64,000 bases of DNA, from assembly GCF_000756375.1 (NCBI RefSeq), contig NZ_JNFD01000030.1:62001-126000 (forward strand). Reading direction: 5' to 3'. Under the pieces are notes generated by a model that saw only the letters and a program-made list of their open reading frames with translations, ran no database searches and was not told the origin of the DNA. Of the stretch, positions 23,461 to 31,885 are shown piece after piece. The position numbers and the translations under genes were made by a program. This DNA comes from Sphingopyxis sp. LC81. GTDB taxonomy: Bacteria; Pseudomonadota; Alphaproteobacteria; Sphingomonadales; Sphingomonadaceae. Positions within the stretch are counted from its first letter, which is position 1; every line of letters starts with the position of its first letter.

Positions 23461-25010
23461 TCACCGCCCGCGGCATTGGCTTCGGTCGCGTCGAGCCGCG
23501 CCTGCCATGGATCGCGCTTGGCCCGCGGCGTTCCGTCGGACTGGAAATCGAGCAGGGGATCATCCTTCGGCGTCACCGCCGGCCAGTCGGGCAGACCGCC
23601 ACCGTTGGGGTTCCCCGTCTTGGCGAATTGGACCCAATAGCCGTGCATCGCGCTCGCCACCGCGCTGTCTTGCGCGGTCAGTTTGTCGCCAAGCAGCGCC
23701 GACAAAGTGTCGAACGCATAGACGACCTCGCTCGAATGTTCGGCACCCTTGATCGGCTTTCCGCGCAGCGATGCCGCGACATAGGAAAAGCGGAACAGCC
23801 ATGCCGGCTTGCCCTTGGCGGCGATCGTCCGCGCGACCAGCCGCGCGGGCTCGATCATCGTGCGGTCGCGGCCGATCATGTCGTTGATGTCGGCGAGCGT
23901 CGCGGTTCCGTCGGGGTCGTAGGCGCTTCGGGCCTGTGCCGCGTGCGGGCCGAACGCGGCGAAGGCGGCGTCCTTGTCGGGGGCGCGGTTGAGGCCGAGG
24001 TCGGCCTCGTCGGCGCCGACGATGGTCGGCAGCGGCGGCGCGGCCTTCAGCGCTTCGGCGGGCTGCGCGGTGACGATGCGGCCATCGACGATCGGCCCCG
24101 AAAAGCGCTTCCGCTCGCCGAGGAACAACATGCCGAGCGCGGTCAGATTGCCCGCGACCTTTTCGGCGGGAAGCGCTCGCAGCTGCGCGAGCGCCGCGGC
24201 GTCGGAGCCTTCAACCCCAACACTAGCTGCGAAGGCGACGCCGATCTTCTCGGCCGACGGGTGCGCCTTGCTATCCTCGGCGAGCTTCTGCGCGCCGAGC
24301 AACTGCGTCCGGCCGCCGCCCGACTGGGCGACCACCCGCCCGAACAGCCCGCGCGCCAAGGGTGAGGCCGCAAGCGCGAGCACCGATTCCCCGCCCGCCG
24401 AGGCACCCGTGATCGTGACATTGGCCGGATCGCCGCCGAACGCCGCGATGTTGCGCTGCACCCATTGGAGCGCGGCGATCTGATCGAGATAGCCGTAATT
24501 GCCCTTGGGCTCGTACGCATGTTCGGCCGACAGCGCGGGGTGCGCGAAGAAGCCGAAGCGACCAAGGCGGTAATTGGGCGCAACAAAGATCACCCCGTCG
24601 CGCGCGAAGGGCGCGCCCGAAGCCTCGGGCGGGACATTCGATCCCGACACGAAAGCGCCGCCGTGAATCCACACGAGCACCGGCAGCTTGCCCTTTTGTG
24701 CGCCCGCGGGACGCCAGACGTTGAGGGTCAGGCAATCCTCCGACGGCTCGAACGCGGGGTCCGCGGCGGGGCGCATGCAATCATGGCCGGGCCGGGTCGC
24801 ATCGCGCACGTCCGCCCACGGCGCCACCGGCTGCGGCGCGCGCCAGCGCAATTCGCCGACCGGCGGCGCGGCAAAAGGCAGGCCCTTGAAGACCTCGATG
24901 CCCGCCTCGGTCGCGCCCCGCACCTTGCCGTCGCGCGTTGTGACATCCTGCGCCGCAGCGGGCACCGCCGCGACAAGGGACAGGCTGGCGAGCCACAGCG
25001 CCCGGCTCAT
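23457..25010 (-). CDS. Type-B carboxylesterase
   Basis: Protein of 517 residues, signal peptide cleaved near AAA-Q (residue 21). The alpha/beta-hydrolase features are clear: 'EDCLTLNVWRP', oxyanion loop 'VWIHGGAFVSGS', and nucleophile elbow 'TGASAGGES' with Ser204. A late 'GAEHSSEV' holds the probable catalytic His. It begins 3 bases after the GH3 stop and overlaps GH20, so it is translated with both glycosidases. It would remove acyl groups from the glycoside substrate; the exact ester is unknown. Confidence 0.92.
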   Translation of the reverse strand: MSRALWLASLSLVAAVPAAAQDVTTRDGKVRGATEAGIEVFKGLPFAAPPVGELRWRAPQPVAPWADVRDATRPGHDCMRPAADPAFEPSEDCLTLNVWRPAGAQKGKLPVLVWIHGGAFVSGSNVPPEASGAPFARDGVIFVAPNYRLGRFGFFAHPALSAEHAYEPKGNYGYLDQIAALQWVQRNIAAFGGDPANVTITGASAGGESVLALAASPLARGLFGRVVAQSGGGRTQLLGAQKLAEDSKAHPSAEKIGVAFAASVGVEGSDAAALAQLRALPAEKVAGNLTALGMLFLGERKRFSGPIVDGRIVTAQPAEALKAAPPLPTIVGADEADLGLNRAPDKDAAFAAFGPHAAQARSAYDPDGTATLADINDMIGRDRTMIEPARLVARTIAAKGKPAWLFRFSYVAASLRGKPIKGAEHSSEVVYAFDTLSALLGDKLTAQDSAVASAMHGYWVQFAKTGNPNGGGLPDWPAVTPKDDPLLDFQSDGTPRAKRDPWQARLDATEANAAGGE

Positions 25011-25012
25011 GC

Positions 25013-27271
25013 TCAGCGCTCCCGCTTTTCGGTCGCCGCGGTCAGCACCGCCGCGCCGTCCAGCATCGGCTCGCCCGCCGACTTGCCGACGAAGAAGTGA
25101 TATTCACCGCGCGGCCGGGCCCATTGACCCGCCGCCTCGTCATACGAGAGCAGCAGCCAGGGATCGGCGTCGATCGTCACCTCCCGGCTTTCGCCAGGCT
25201 TCAGGCTGATCTTTGCCCAACCCGCGAGCCGGTGCGTCCGCCCGGGGGCCGCGACATAAAGCTGTGCGACCTCGGTGCCTTCGCGCGCGCCGGTGTTGGT
25301 GACCCGCGCCTTGACACTGAGCGCCTTGCCGCCGCGAAATTCCAGCGCGTCATAGCCGAAGCTGGTGTAGGTCAGGCCGAAACCGAACGGAAACAGCGGC
25401 TCGGCGCCGGTCCGTTCGAACCAGCGATAACCGATGTCGCTGCCCTCGACATAGTCGATCGGGAACGGATCATATTGCACCCCGATGCCCAGCGGACGCT
25501 GTTTCGCGGGATCATAGCCGACAACCATCTTGTGCGGCAGATGGTCGGCGGAGGCGGGAAAGCTGATCGGCAGACGGCCCTGCGGCGCGCTTTTTCCGGT
25601 CAGGATCGCCGCCATCGCCTCACCGCCGCGCTGGCCCGAGAACCAGGCTTCAAGCACCGCGCCGACCTTGCCAAGCCACGGCATCGCGACCGGATTGCCC
25701 GTCTGGAGAACGACGACGGTCTTCGCATTGGCGGTGGCGACCGCGTCGATCATCGCGTCCTGACCATAGGGCAGCGCGAAATCGGCGTGGTCGATGCCTT
25801 CCATTTCGGGCTTCACGGCGTAGACGATGACCAGATCGGCCGCTTTCGCGACGTCGGCGGCGCGCGCCGCGTCGCTGCCGCCGTCGAACACAATCGTCGC
25901 GGCGGGCAGCGCGGCTTGCAGCGCTTTCAGCGGCGACGACAGGCCATAGCTCGGCGCGAGGAGCGCCGACAGCGGGTTGGCGCCCGGCGCATCGCGATAG
26001 ACCCCGCCCCACGGAATGACTTGCGACGATCCGCCGCCGAGCGGCACGCCCTTGTCGGCGTGGCGGCCGATCACCGCGATCGATTTCGCAGTGGCCGCGA
26101 GCGGCAGGACGCCGTCATTCTTGAGCAGCACCATCCCCGCTTCGGCGAGCGCCTGCGCGCGCGCGCTATGCGCTTCCTTGTCGATCGCACCGCCGGGGGC
26201 CGCGCGGTTATCGAGCGCACCGACGGCCTCCATCGAGCGAACGACGCGAAACGCCATGTCGCGCACCCGTGCCGAACTGATCTCGCCCGCCTTCACTGCG
26301 GCGGGAAGCCCTGCGAAATAATCCTGGTCCTGCGGCGATTGCTGGTCGAGCCCGGCGTCGACCGACGGTTTCAGGCTGTGGACTGCGCCCCAGTCGGACA
26401 TCACCCAGCCGCGATATTTCCAGTCGCCCTTCAGCACGTCGCGCATAAGAAATTCATTCTCGCACGCATAGGTGCCGTTGACCTTGTTATAGGCGCACAT
26501 GATCGACGCGGGCTGGCCGCGCTTGATGCCGATTTCGAAGGCGAGGAGGTCGGATTCGCGAAGGGCCGCCTCGCCAATGCGCGCGTCATAGACGAACCGG
26601 CCGCTTTCCTGCGGGTTCAGCGTATAATGCTTGATCGTCGAGGCGACATGATGATCCTGAATCCCGCGGATCTGTTCGGCGACGAGCGCACCCGCGAGCA
26701 GCGGATCTTCGCCCAGATATTCGAAATTGCGCCCGTTGCGCAGCTCGCGCGCCAGATTGACCCCGCCTGCGAGCATCACATTGATGCCCTTGGCAAAGGC
26801 TTCGGCGCCGACGATCCGGCCCGCCTCGCGCGCCATCGCGGGGTCGAAGGTCGCGGCGAGCGAGAGCGTCGCGGGCAGCGCGGTCGATTGCTGACCAGGG
26901 CGCAGATAGCCGATGTCGGCGACTCCCAGGCTGGCGTCGGCGAGATGCAGCGCCGGAAAATTCACGCGGCCGATCGCGGCGACATAGCCCGCGGTCCCGA
27001 GCGCGCCGGCGGGCTTCGGCTGGCGCATCGCTTCGGGAATGAAGGACGGCAGCGGAATCCCCAGGTCGAGCAGGCTGCCGCCCGCCTGCGACCGGGTGAG
27101 CGAAACCTGTTCGTCGAACGTCATCGCATCGACGATCGCCGCGGCGCGCGCATCGACGGCCTTTTGTTCCTTATCGTTCATCTTGTCCGCCTGTTTGGCC
27201 ATCGCGGGGCCCGCCGGCCCGGCGAGTATCGTCGCAGCCGCCAGCATGGTGGCGGTCATGGTGCGTCCCAT
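25013..27271 (-). CDS. Glycoside hydrolase family 3 (beta-glucosidase-like)
   Basis: Protein of 752 residues with a signal peptide (cleavage near AMA-K). GH3 layout: an N-terminal TIM barrel with nucleophile Asp293 in 'VMSDWGA', a C-terminal alpha/beta sandwich, and a fibronectin-III-like end ('VTNTGAREGTEVAQLYV'). 'STIKHY' carries conserved Lys-His. The start is ATG 27271, with GGAG 6 bases upstream; a TTG at 27283 is less likely. It directly follows the TetR gene. Secreted exo-acting beta-glycosidase of the module. Confidence 0.92.
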   Translation of the reverse strand: MGRTMTATMLAAATILAGPAGPAMAKQADKMNDKEQKAVDARAAAIVDAMTFDEQVSLTRSQAGGSLLDLGIPLPSFIPEAMRQPKPAGALGTAGYVAAIGRVNFPALHLADASLGVADIGYLRPGQQSTALPATLSLAATFDPAMAREAGRIVGAEAFAKGINVMLAGGVNLARELRNGRNFEYLGEDPLLAGALVAEQIRGIQDHHVASTIKHYTLNPQESGRFVYDARIGEAALRESDLLAFEIGIKRGQPASIMCAYNKVNGTYACENEFLMRDVLKGDWKYRGWVMSDWGAVHSLKPSVDAGLDQQSPQDQDYFAGLPAAVKAGEISSARVRDMAFRVVRSMEAVGALDNRAAPGGAIDKEAHSARAQALAEAGMVLLKNDGVLPLAATAKSIAVIGRHADKGVPLGGGSSQVIPWGGVYRDAPGANPLSALLAPSYGLSSPLKALQAALPAATIVFDGGSDAARAADVAKAADLVIVYAVKPEMEGIDHADFALPYGQDAMIDAVATANAKTVVVLQTGNPVAMPWLGKVGAVLEAWFSGQRGGEAMAAILTGKSAPQGRLPISFPASADHLPHKMVVGYDPAKQRPLGIGVQYDPFPIDYVEGSDIGYRWFERTGAEPLFPFGFGLTYTSFGYDALEFRGGKALSVKARVTNTGAREGTEVAQLYVAAPGRTHRLAGWAKISLKPGESREVTIDADPWLLLSYDEAAGQWARPRGEYHFFVGKSAGEPMLDGAAVLTAATEKRER

Positions 27272-27283
27272 CAGTTTCTCCAA

Positions 27284-27916
27284 TTATTTGTCTTGTTTGG
27301 CGCCCACCGACAGAACGCCGGTTTCGAGCCCCGCGGCCATCAGGCGGCGAAGCAGCTTTACCGAATCGCGCACGCTGCCCGGCGCCGGGGCAAGCACCTG
27401 CGCGACCGAGAGACCGCGCACCGCCCAAACGACCAGGCGCATGAGCGCCATCGCGCCGCGAACGTCGCCGGGTGCGGCGAGACGCGTGAACGCCAGCGCC
27501 TGCTCCTCGATCCGCGCCTGGACCGGCGCCAGCTTCTCGCAAAGTTGGGGGTCACTGCGCGATCCCAGAAAAATTTCGAGCACCGCGACGCCCGATGGCC
27601 GGCTCAACACATCCCACGCCATTTCGGGATAGGCGAGCAGGCGCTGTTCGGGATCCTTGATGCTCGTCAGATATTCGCTGTAACGCTCCAATTCTTCATC
27701 GAACACCGCTTCGACGACAAAGGTCATCAGGTCGGCTGCGGTACGAAACTGGTGCAGCATCGCACCGCGGCTGACGCCCGCCTTTTCGGCGACGAGCATC
27801 GTCGAGGTCGCGGCATAGCCATGCTCGTGAAGCGCGTCGATCGCGGCCGCCAGTAAGACCTCCCGTGTTCCGGCGCTTCTTTCCGCCTGCGTCCGTCTCC
27901 GCGCTTTCTCGGCCAT
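27284..27916 (-). CDS. TetR-family regulator of the glycosidase module
   Basis: Protein of 210 residues. Helix-turn-helix: 'VLLAAAIDALHEHGYAATSTMLVAEKAGVSRGAMLHQF' (trimmed in reading), then the helical effector domain. The start is ATG 27916, with GGAGAG upstream; the frame is open to 27985 without a ribosome site. Operator B sits at 27932-27953, 16 bases before the start, so it is autoregulated, and it is the first gene of the TetR-GH3-esterase-GH20 operon. Sites A and C, with the same consensus, precede GH1 and the SGNH/TBDR pair. Inducer unknown, probably a sugar or aglycone released by these enzymes. Confidence 0.9.
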   Translation of the reverse strand: MAEKARRRTQAERSAGTREVLLAAAIDALHEHGYAATSTMLVAEKAGVSRGAMLHQFRTAADLMTFVVEAVFDEELERYSEYLTSIKDPEQRLLAYPEMAWDVLSRPSGVAVLEIFLGSRSDPQLCEKLAPVQARIEEQALAFTRLAAPGDVRGAMALMRLVVWAVRGLSVAQVLAPAPGSVRDSVKLLRRLMAAGLETGVLSVGAKQDK

Positions 27917-27931
27917 GAATTTCTCTCCGCA

Positions 27932-27953
27932 TTTACAAGCAGTATTGACCGTA
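27932..27953. promoter_or_regulatory. TACAAGC-family operator B (TetR-GH operon promoter)
   Basis: Contains TACAAGCAGTATTGA at 27933-27947; outer TTAC/GTAA arms. It lies just upstream of the TetR ribosome site. Confidence 0.65.
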
Positions 27954-28029
27954 ACATATGGCAGCCATAAAAGCATGGCAAGCATAAAGGAGAAGCCGCC
28001 ATCGGCCCGCCTATCGCGGCCTGCCGGGA

Positions 28030-28884
28030 CTATGACCCTTTGCGCGCCGCCTCAGTGAGCGCGCTTTCGGCGATCGGCTGCATGACAGCATAGCCCGCAG
28101 CGGTGGGGTGGACGCCGTCCGCCGCATGCGCCTTTGACAGCCCGCGGCGACCATCATCGAGCGCTCGATGATAATCGGCATAGACGAGACCCTTTTCGGC
28201 CGCGAGCGCGCGGAGGCGCGCGTTGAGCGCCACGATCGATTCCGCCGGGTCGATGCCGGGCCGCCAGTCGAAGCGGTTGGCGGGCAGGACCGACCCCAGC
28301 ACGACCGCGATATTGTTCGCAGCGGCGAGATCGATCATGCTGCGGATATTATCCTCGACGGCATCGAGCGAGGTCGGGCCGCCATTGCCGGCGATGTCGT
28401 TGGTGCCCGCCATGATGTGTACGATGCGCGGTTTCAGGTCGACGACGTCGGCGCGAAAGCGCGCGACCATCTGAGTGGTCGTCTGGCCGCTGATGCCGCG
28501 ATCGATACGGTCGCCGGTGAAAAAGCCGGGCTGTTCGTTCAGCCAGCCTTCGGTGATCGAATCGCCGATGAAGACGATCCGGTTGGGCGTCGCCGGCGGC
28601 AGCGCGGCATTGTCCTTGCGATAGCGGCAACGGCCGGGATAGTCGGCGAGCAGCAGATCCTGCTGCCATTTCGCATAGAGCGCCATCCCCTCGGCGGATC
28701 GCGGCGGCGGCGATTCGCCCGCTGTCAGCGCGGCCTTTGCACGAGCCATATAGTCCGCAATCACCGCCGGCATGGCGGGCAAGGCGCCGCAAGGATCGGC
28801 AACGACACCGGCTTGCGGCGCGGGTTCGGCCGCGGCGAGCGGCGCCGCCGCCAAGGCAAGAAGCAGATAAATCGACCTTTTCAT
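28030..28884 (-). CDS. SGNH/GDSL-family esterase, exported
   Basis: Protein of 284 residues, signal peptide cleaved near AAA-E (residue 19). The SGNH blocks are 'IVFIGDSITEGW' (nucleophile Ser), 'GISGQTTTQM' (Gly), 'IMAGTNDIAGN' (Asn) and 'DGVHPTAAGY' (Asp/His). It resembles acetylxylan-type or lysophospholipase-like SGNH hydrolases. Start ATG 28884 has AAGGG upstream; the longer frame to 29055 runs across the promoter. It is divergent from a TBDR, sharing operator C. It probably deacylates the imported or surface-bound glycoside. Confidence 0.88.
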   Translation of the reverse strand: MKRSIYLLLALAAAPLAAAEPAPQAGVVADPCGALPAMPAVIADYMARAKAALTAGESPPPRSAEGMALYAKWQQDLLLADYPGRCRYRKDNAALPPATPNRIVFIGDSITEGWLNEQPGFFTGDRIDRGISGQTTTQMVARFRADVVDLKPRIVHIMAGTNDIAGNGGPTSLDAVEDNIRSMIDLAAANNIAVVLGSVLPANRFDWRPGIDPAESIVALNARLRALAAEKGLVYADYHRALDDGRRGLSKAHAADGVHPTAAGYAVMQPIAESALTEAARKGS

Positions 28885-28932
28885 AACCAGCCCTTCTTTC
28901 CCGACATTGACGCGACGGTAGTTCCGATATCC

Positions 28933-28968
28933 GCAACATACAAGCGATCTTGACTGCTTGTATGTTGC
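28933..28968. promoter_or_regulatory. TACAAGC-family operator C (SGNH / TBDR divergent promoter)
   Basis: GCAACATACAAGC (28933-28945) and GCTTGTATGTTGC (28956-28968) are perfect 13-bp arms with a 10-base centre. It contains TACAAGCGATCTTGA. It is the most symmetric member and probably the strongest site. Confidence 0.7.
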
Positions 28969-29028
28969 AGGCCTATCTGGCGCCATTAACGACATCGGCG
29001 TCCAGAACGTCAAATTGGGGAGGTTAGC

Positions 29029-31308
29029 ATGGTTCACAAAACAGCGGCGCGACATCTGTTGCTCGGATCGGCGGCGGCGATGACGCTGTTCGCGGCGCCC
29101 GCGACGGCGCAGGACGCCGGCGGCAGCGCGGCGTCCGCGAACGACGGCGACGAAATCATCGTCACCGCCACCCGCCGCGAGGAACGGTTACAGGATGTTC
29201 CGGTTTCGGTGACCGCCGTGTCGGCTCAGGACCTCGCCCGTTCGGGGTTGAAGGAAGTCAGCGACATTCAGTATCTGGCGCCGAACATCACCTTTTCGGC
29301 GACCAACCCGGTGTCGAACGGCGGCGGCTACCAGATCCGCGGCGTCGGCACGCAAACCTATGACAGCGGCGTCGAACAGACCGTCGGCCTCGTCATCGAC
29401 GGCGTCGTCATCGGCCTGTCGCGCGATCCCGGTTCGACCGGATTTTCGGACATCGAGCGGCTTGAGGTGCTTCGCGGCCCGCAGGGTACGCTGTTCGGCA
29501 AAAATTCCAGCGCCGGCGTGATCCAGGTCATCACCAAGAAACCGCGTCTCGGCGAATCCTCGATGTCGCTCGACCTCAAATATGGCGAACGCAACGACCG
29601 CGCGGTGCAGGCGAGCGCCAATGTCCCGCTGGGCGACACGCTTGCCCTTCGCCTTTCGGGCTATAGCAATGCGCAGGACGGCGCGATCCCCTATGTGCTC
29701 GACAAATCGCGCGCCGTGGGCGACCGCCGGAACAACGGTCTTCGCGCAAAATTGCTGTGGGAAGCCGGCGAGAATGTCTCGGTCCTGCTGTCGGGCGAAT
29801 ATCAGACGGCGTTCGCGCGCGACGGCGCGATCATCGAATCGCTGGGAACCAGCGCGCTCTATAATTCGCAGTTCGCCCGATTTGCGGTGAAGCCGGGTTC
29901 GAACGTCTATGCCAGCTATATGGACGGCGACTGGACCGCCGACACCTCGCTCTATGCGGGGTCGGCCGAGATCAATGTCGGGCTTGGCGATCACACGCTG
30001 ACCTCGATCACTTCCTATCGCCACCTCAAGACGCTGCAGCTGTCCGACATCGACGCTTCGCCCGCCAATGTGTTCAACAACAGCGACGGCGGCGTCGACA
30101 GCAACCAGTTCACGCAGGAACTGCGCCTGACCTCGCCGGGCGGGCAGCGGCTCGAATATGTGCTCGGCCTCTATTATTATCGCACCGAAAATTCCGGTTA
30201 TGCGGCGCAATATGGCAATTATTACGGGCTGTTCGGGGCCCCCGTCGTCATCGGCGGCGGGCGCCGCGACGGGACGAACAAGGTGCGCAGCCTCGCCGCA
30301 TTCGGCAATATCACCTTCGAAATCACCGACGCCGTCAAGCTGATCGGCGGCCTCCGCTACACCAACGACCGCAACCATGGCACGCTGGTCGTGACGCCGC
30401 TGCCCTTCCCCGCCGTGCCGCTCGGCCGGCTCCCCAATTACGACGGCACGGTGCGCGCCGATAATCTCTCGGGCAAGGTCGGCGTCCAGTTCGAACCGAG
30501 CCGCGACGTCATGATGTACGCCACCTATTCGACCGGGTTCAAGGGCCCGGCGATCGACGGTACCGGCGGTGTCATCCGCGAAGTTCGTCCCGAAACCGTC
30601 AAAAGTTGGGAAATCGGCGCCAAGACGAGCTTCCTCGATGGCAAGGCCACCTTCAACCTAGCGCTCTATTGGTCGAATTTCCGCAACTTCCAGGCGCAGA
30701 CCTTCGACACCACGATCACCCCGCCGGCCTTCTATCTGTCGAACGCCGGCATGCTCCGCGCGCGCGGGGTCGAGGTCGAAACCAGCTTCCGTGTCACCCC
30801 GGCGCTCCGTCTTTCGGCCAGCGGAGCCTATAATGACTCGACCTTCCGCGATTATGACGGCCAATGCTATCCGGGCCAGCCGATCTCGCCGGTCGTCGGC
30901 GAGGGATGCTATGTCGCGCCGGGGACGACCACGACGGTCGCCAATTATCGCGGCTATCCCCTGCCCAATGCGCCCAAATGGTCCTATATCCTGCGCGCCG
31001 ATTACAAGCAGGCGGTGGGCGGCGACACGGCGATCGATGCCGCGGCCAATTGGGCCTGGCGTTCGAAGACCCAGGCGGTGATTGGCGATCCCAAAGCCGA
31101 GATCACGTCCTATGGCCTGCTCAACGGCACATTGGGCATCGGTGCCGAGGACGGCAGCTGGCGTTTTGGCATCTATGCCCGCAACCTGCTCGACAAGCGT
31201 TTCTATGCCCCCTACGCGGCCGGCGTCATCAACCCCGGCGGCTATGCAAAGATCGTGATGCCGGAGGCGTTCCGGACGATCGGCGGGACTTTGAGCTTCC
31301 GGTTCTGA
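29029..31308 (+). CDS. TonB-dependent receptor of the glycosidase module
   Basis: Protein of 759 residues. Signal peptide cleaved at ATA-Q (about residue 27), plug start 'GDEIIVTATRREERLQDVPVSVTAV', 'RLEVLRGPQGTLFGKNSSAG', and a C-terminus ending in SFRF, the aromatic barrel end. GGGAGG precedes the ATG. Its promoter shares operator C with the SGNH esterase. It should import the glycoside, or its oligomers, handled by GH1, GH3 and GH20. Confidence 0.93.
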   Translation: MVHKTAARHLLLGSAAAMTLFAAPATAQDAGGSAASANDGDEIIVTATRREERLQDVPVSVTAVSAQDLARSGLKEVSDIQYLAPNITFSATNPVSNGGGYQIRGVGTQTYDSGVEQTVGLVIDGVVIGLSRDPGSTGFSDIERLEVLRGPQGTLFGKNSSAGVIQVITKKPRLGESSMSLDLKYGERNDRAVQASANVPLGDTLALRLSGYSNAQDGAIPYVLDKSRAVGDRRNNGLRAKLLWEAGENVSVLLSGEYQTAFARDGAIIESLGTSALYNSQFARFAVKPGSNVYASYMDGDWTADTSLYAGSAEINVGLGDHTLTSITSYRHLKTLQLSDIDASPANVFNNSDGGVDSNQFTQELRLTSPGGQRLEYVLGLYYYRTENSGYAAQYGNYYGLFGAPVVIGGGRRDGTNKVRSLAAFGNITFEITDAVKLIGGLRYTNDRNHGTLVVTPLPFPAVPLGRLPNYDGTVRADNLSGKVGVQFEPSRDVMMYATYSTGFKGPAIDGTGGVIREVRPETVKSWEIGAKTSFLDGKATFNLALYWSNFRNFQAQTFDTTITPPAFYLSNAGMLRARGVEVETSFRVTPALRLSASGAYNDSTFRDYDGQCYPGQPISPVVGEGCYVAPGTTTTVANYRGYPLPNAPKWSYILRADYKQAVGGDTAIDAAANWAWRSKTQAVIGDPKAEITSYGLLNGTLGIGAEDGSWRFGIYARNLLDKRFYAPYAAGVINPGGYAKIVMPEAFRTIGGTLSFRF

Positions 31309-31324
31309 TCGACTTAGACATAAG

Positions 31325-31356
31325 GCGGCCTCCTCACGACAAAGCGAGGAGGCCGC
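31325..31356 (+). terminator. Terminator after the glycosidase-module TBDR
   Basis: GCGGCCTCCTC (31325-31335) and GAGGAGGCCGC (31346-31356): perfect 11-bp stem, 10-nt loop, 16 bases after the stop. Confidence 0.6.
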
Positions 31357-31591
31357 GGCGGCGGCGCCGATTGTAACGTACCAACCGAGGCATTCCCCTG
31401 TCCTATCTCTTTTGCTCCATCCTCAAATGGGGCGCGTTCCATATCCCCGTCGGATCAAATGCAACGGCGGCTTCTGGTCGTCCGTATGAGATGTGCGGAT
31501 GGCCGACATTGAGGCGCAAAGTAGCCATCGAAATATGTCGCGAGAGCAAGTGAGTTGAGTCAGGCGCGCCAATCCGGCGTTTGTCTGAAGG
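31357..31591. other. Non-coding stretch before the HTH remnant
   Basis: No gene, clear promoter or repeat recognised. Confidence 0.4.
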
Positions 31592-31789
31592 ATGCTCATG
31601 ATGACTTTGAAAGCCCCACCATTTCGCTATTTGCGTACACCCGAGGCTGCACGTTTCCTCAGCCTATCGCCGCGAACGATGGAGAAACACCGGGCCATTT
31701 CTTTCCAGACATGCGAAAGACCGCGCCAAAGCAGCCTGGCTTTGCGCAACAAGCGCCGACATATCGTTGTTACCATGGAACGGCGATGA
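31592..31789 (+). pseudogene. Truncated HTH regulator fused to the AbiEi leader repeat
   Basis: The first 34 residues ('PPFRYLRTPEAARFLSLSPR' then TMEKHR) are the start of a MerR/excisionase-like helix-turn-helix protein common on alphaproteobacterial integrative elements, whose normal continuation is a wing such as 'YGTGP.Y.K.GGRVVY' and a short C-terminus. Directly after EKHR the sequence becomes the 54-bp repeat (from 31694), read in a frame giving an unrelated tail. The junction marks a deletion or recombination. GAAGGATG lies just before the start cluster; ATG 31598 or 31601 are also possible. Confidence 0.6.
31694..31747. repeat. 54-bp direct repeat, right copy
   Basis: Same orientation as 177-230, 5 mismatches. 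On the minus strand it would encode only MSGKKW before similarity ends. It sits at the junction with the truncated HTH gene. Confidence 0.75.
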
Positions 31790-31885
31790 AAGAGGCATAG
31801 CGCCTATTTTACGGCAATGTGCCGATTGCGGCCCGCCGGCTTTCAGCAGAATTGGAAAAAATCAGCCGCGCACGCTTGTTCGGAA

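Noticed and set aside
25097-27856. A 919-codon plus-strand open frame
   Set aside because: Exact antisense of the GH3 gene and the TetR gene, rich in Arg/His/Gly with no domain; a shadow caused by high GC.
177-31747. Direct repeats as a classical tRNA att site pair
   Set aside because: No tRNA gene or integrase is visible at either copy, so they are reported only as repeats.
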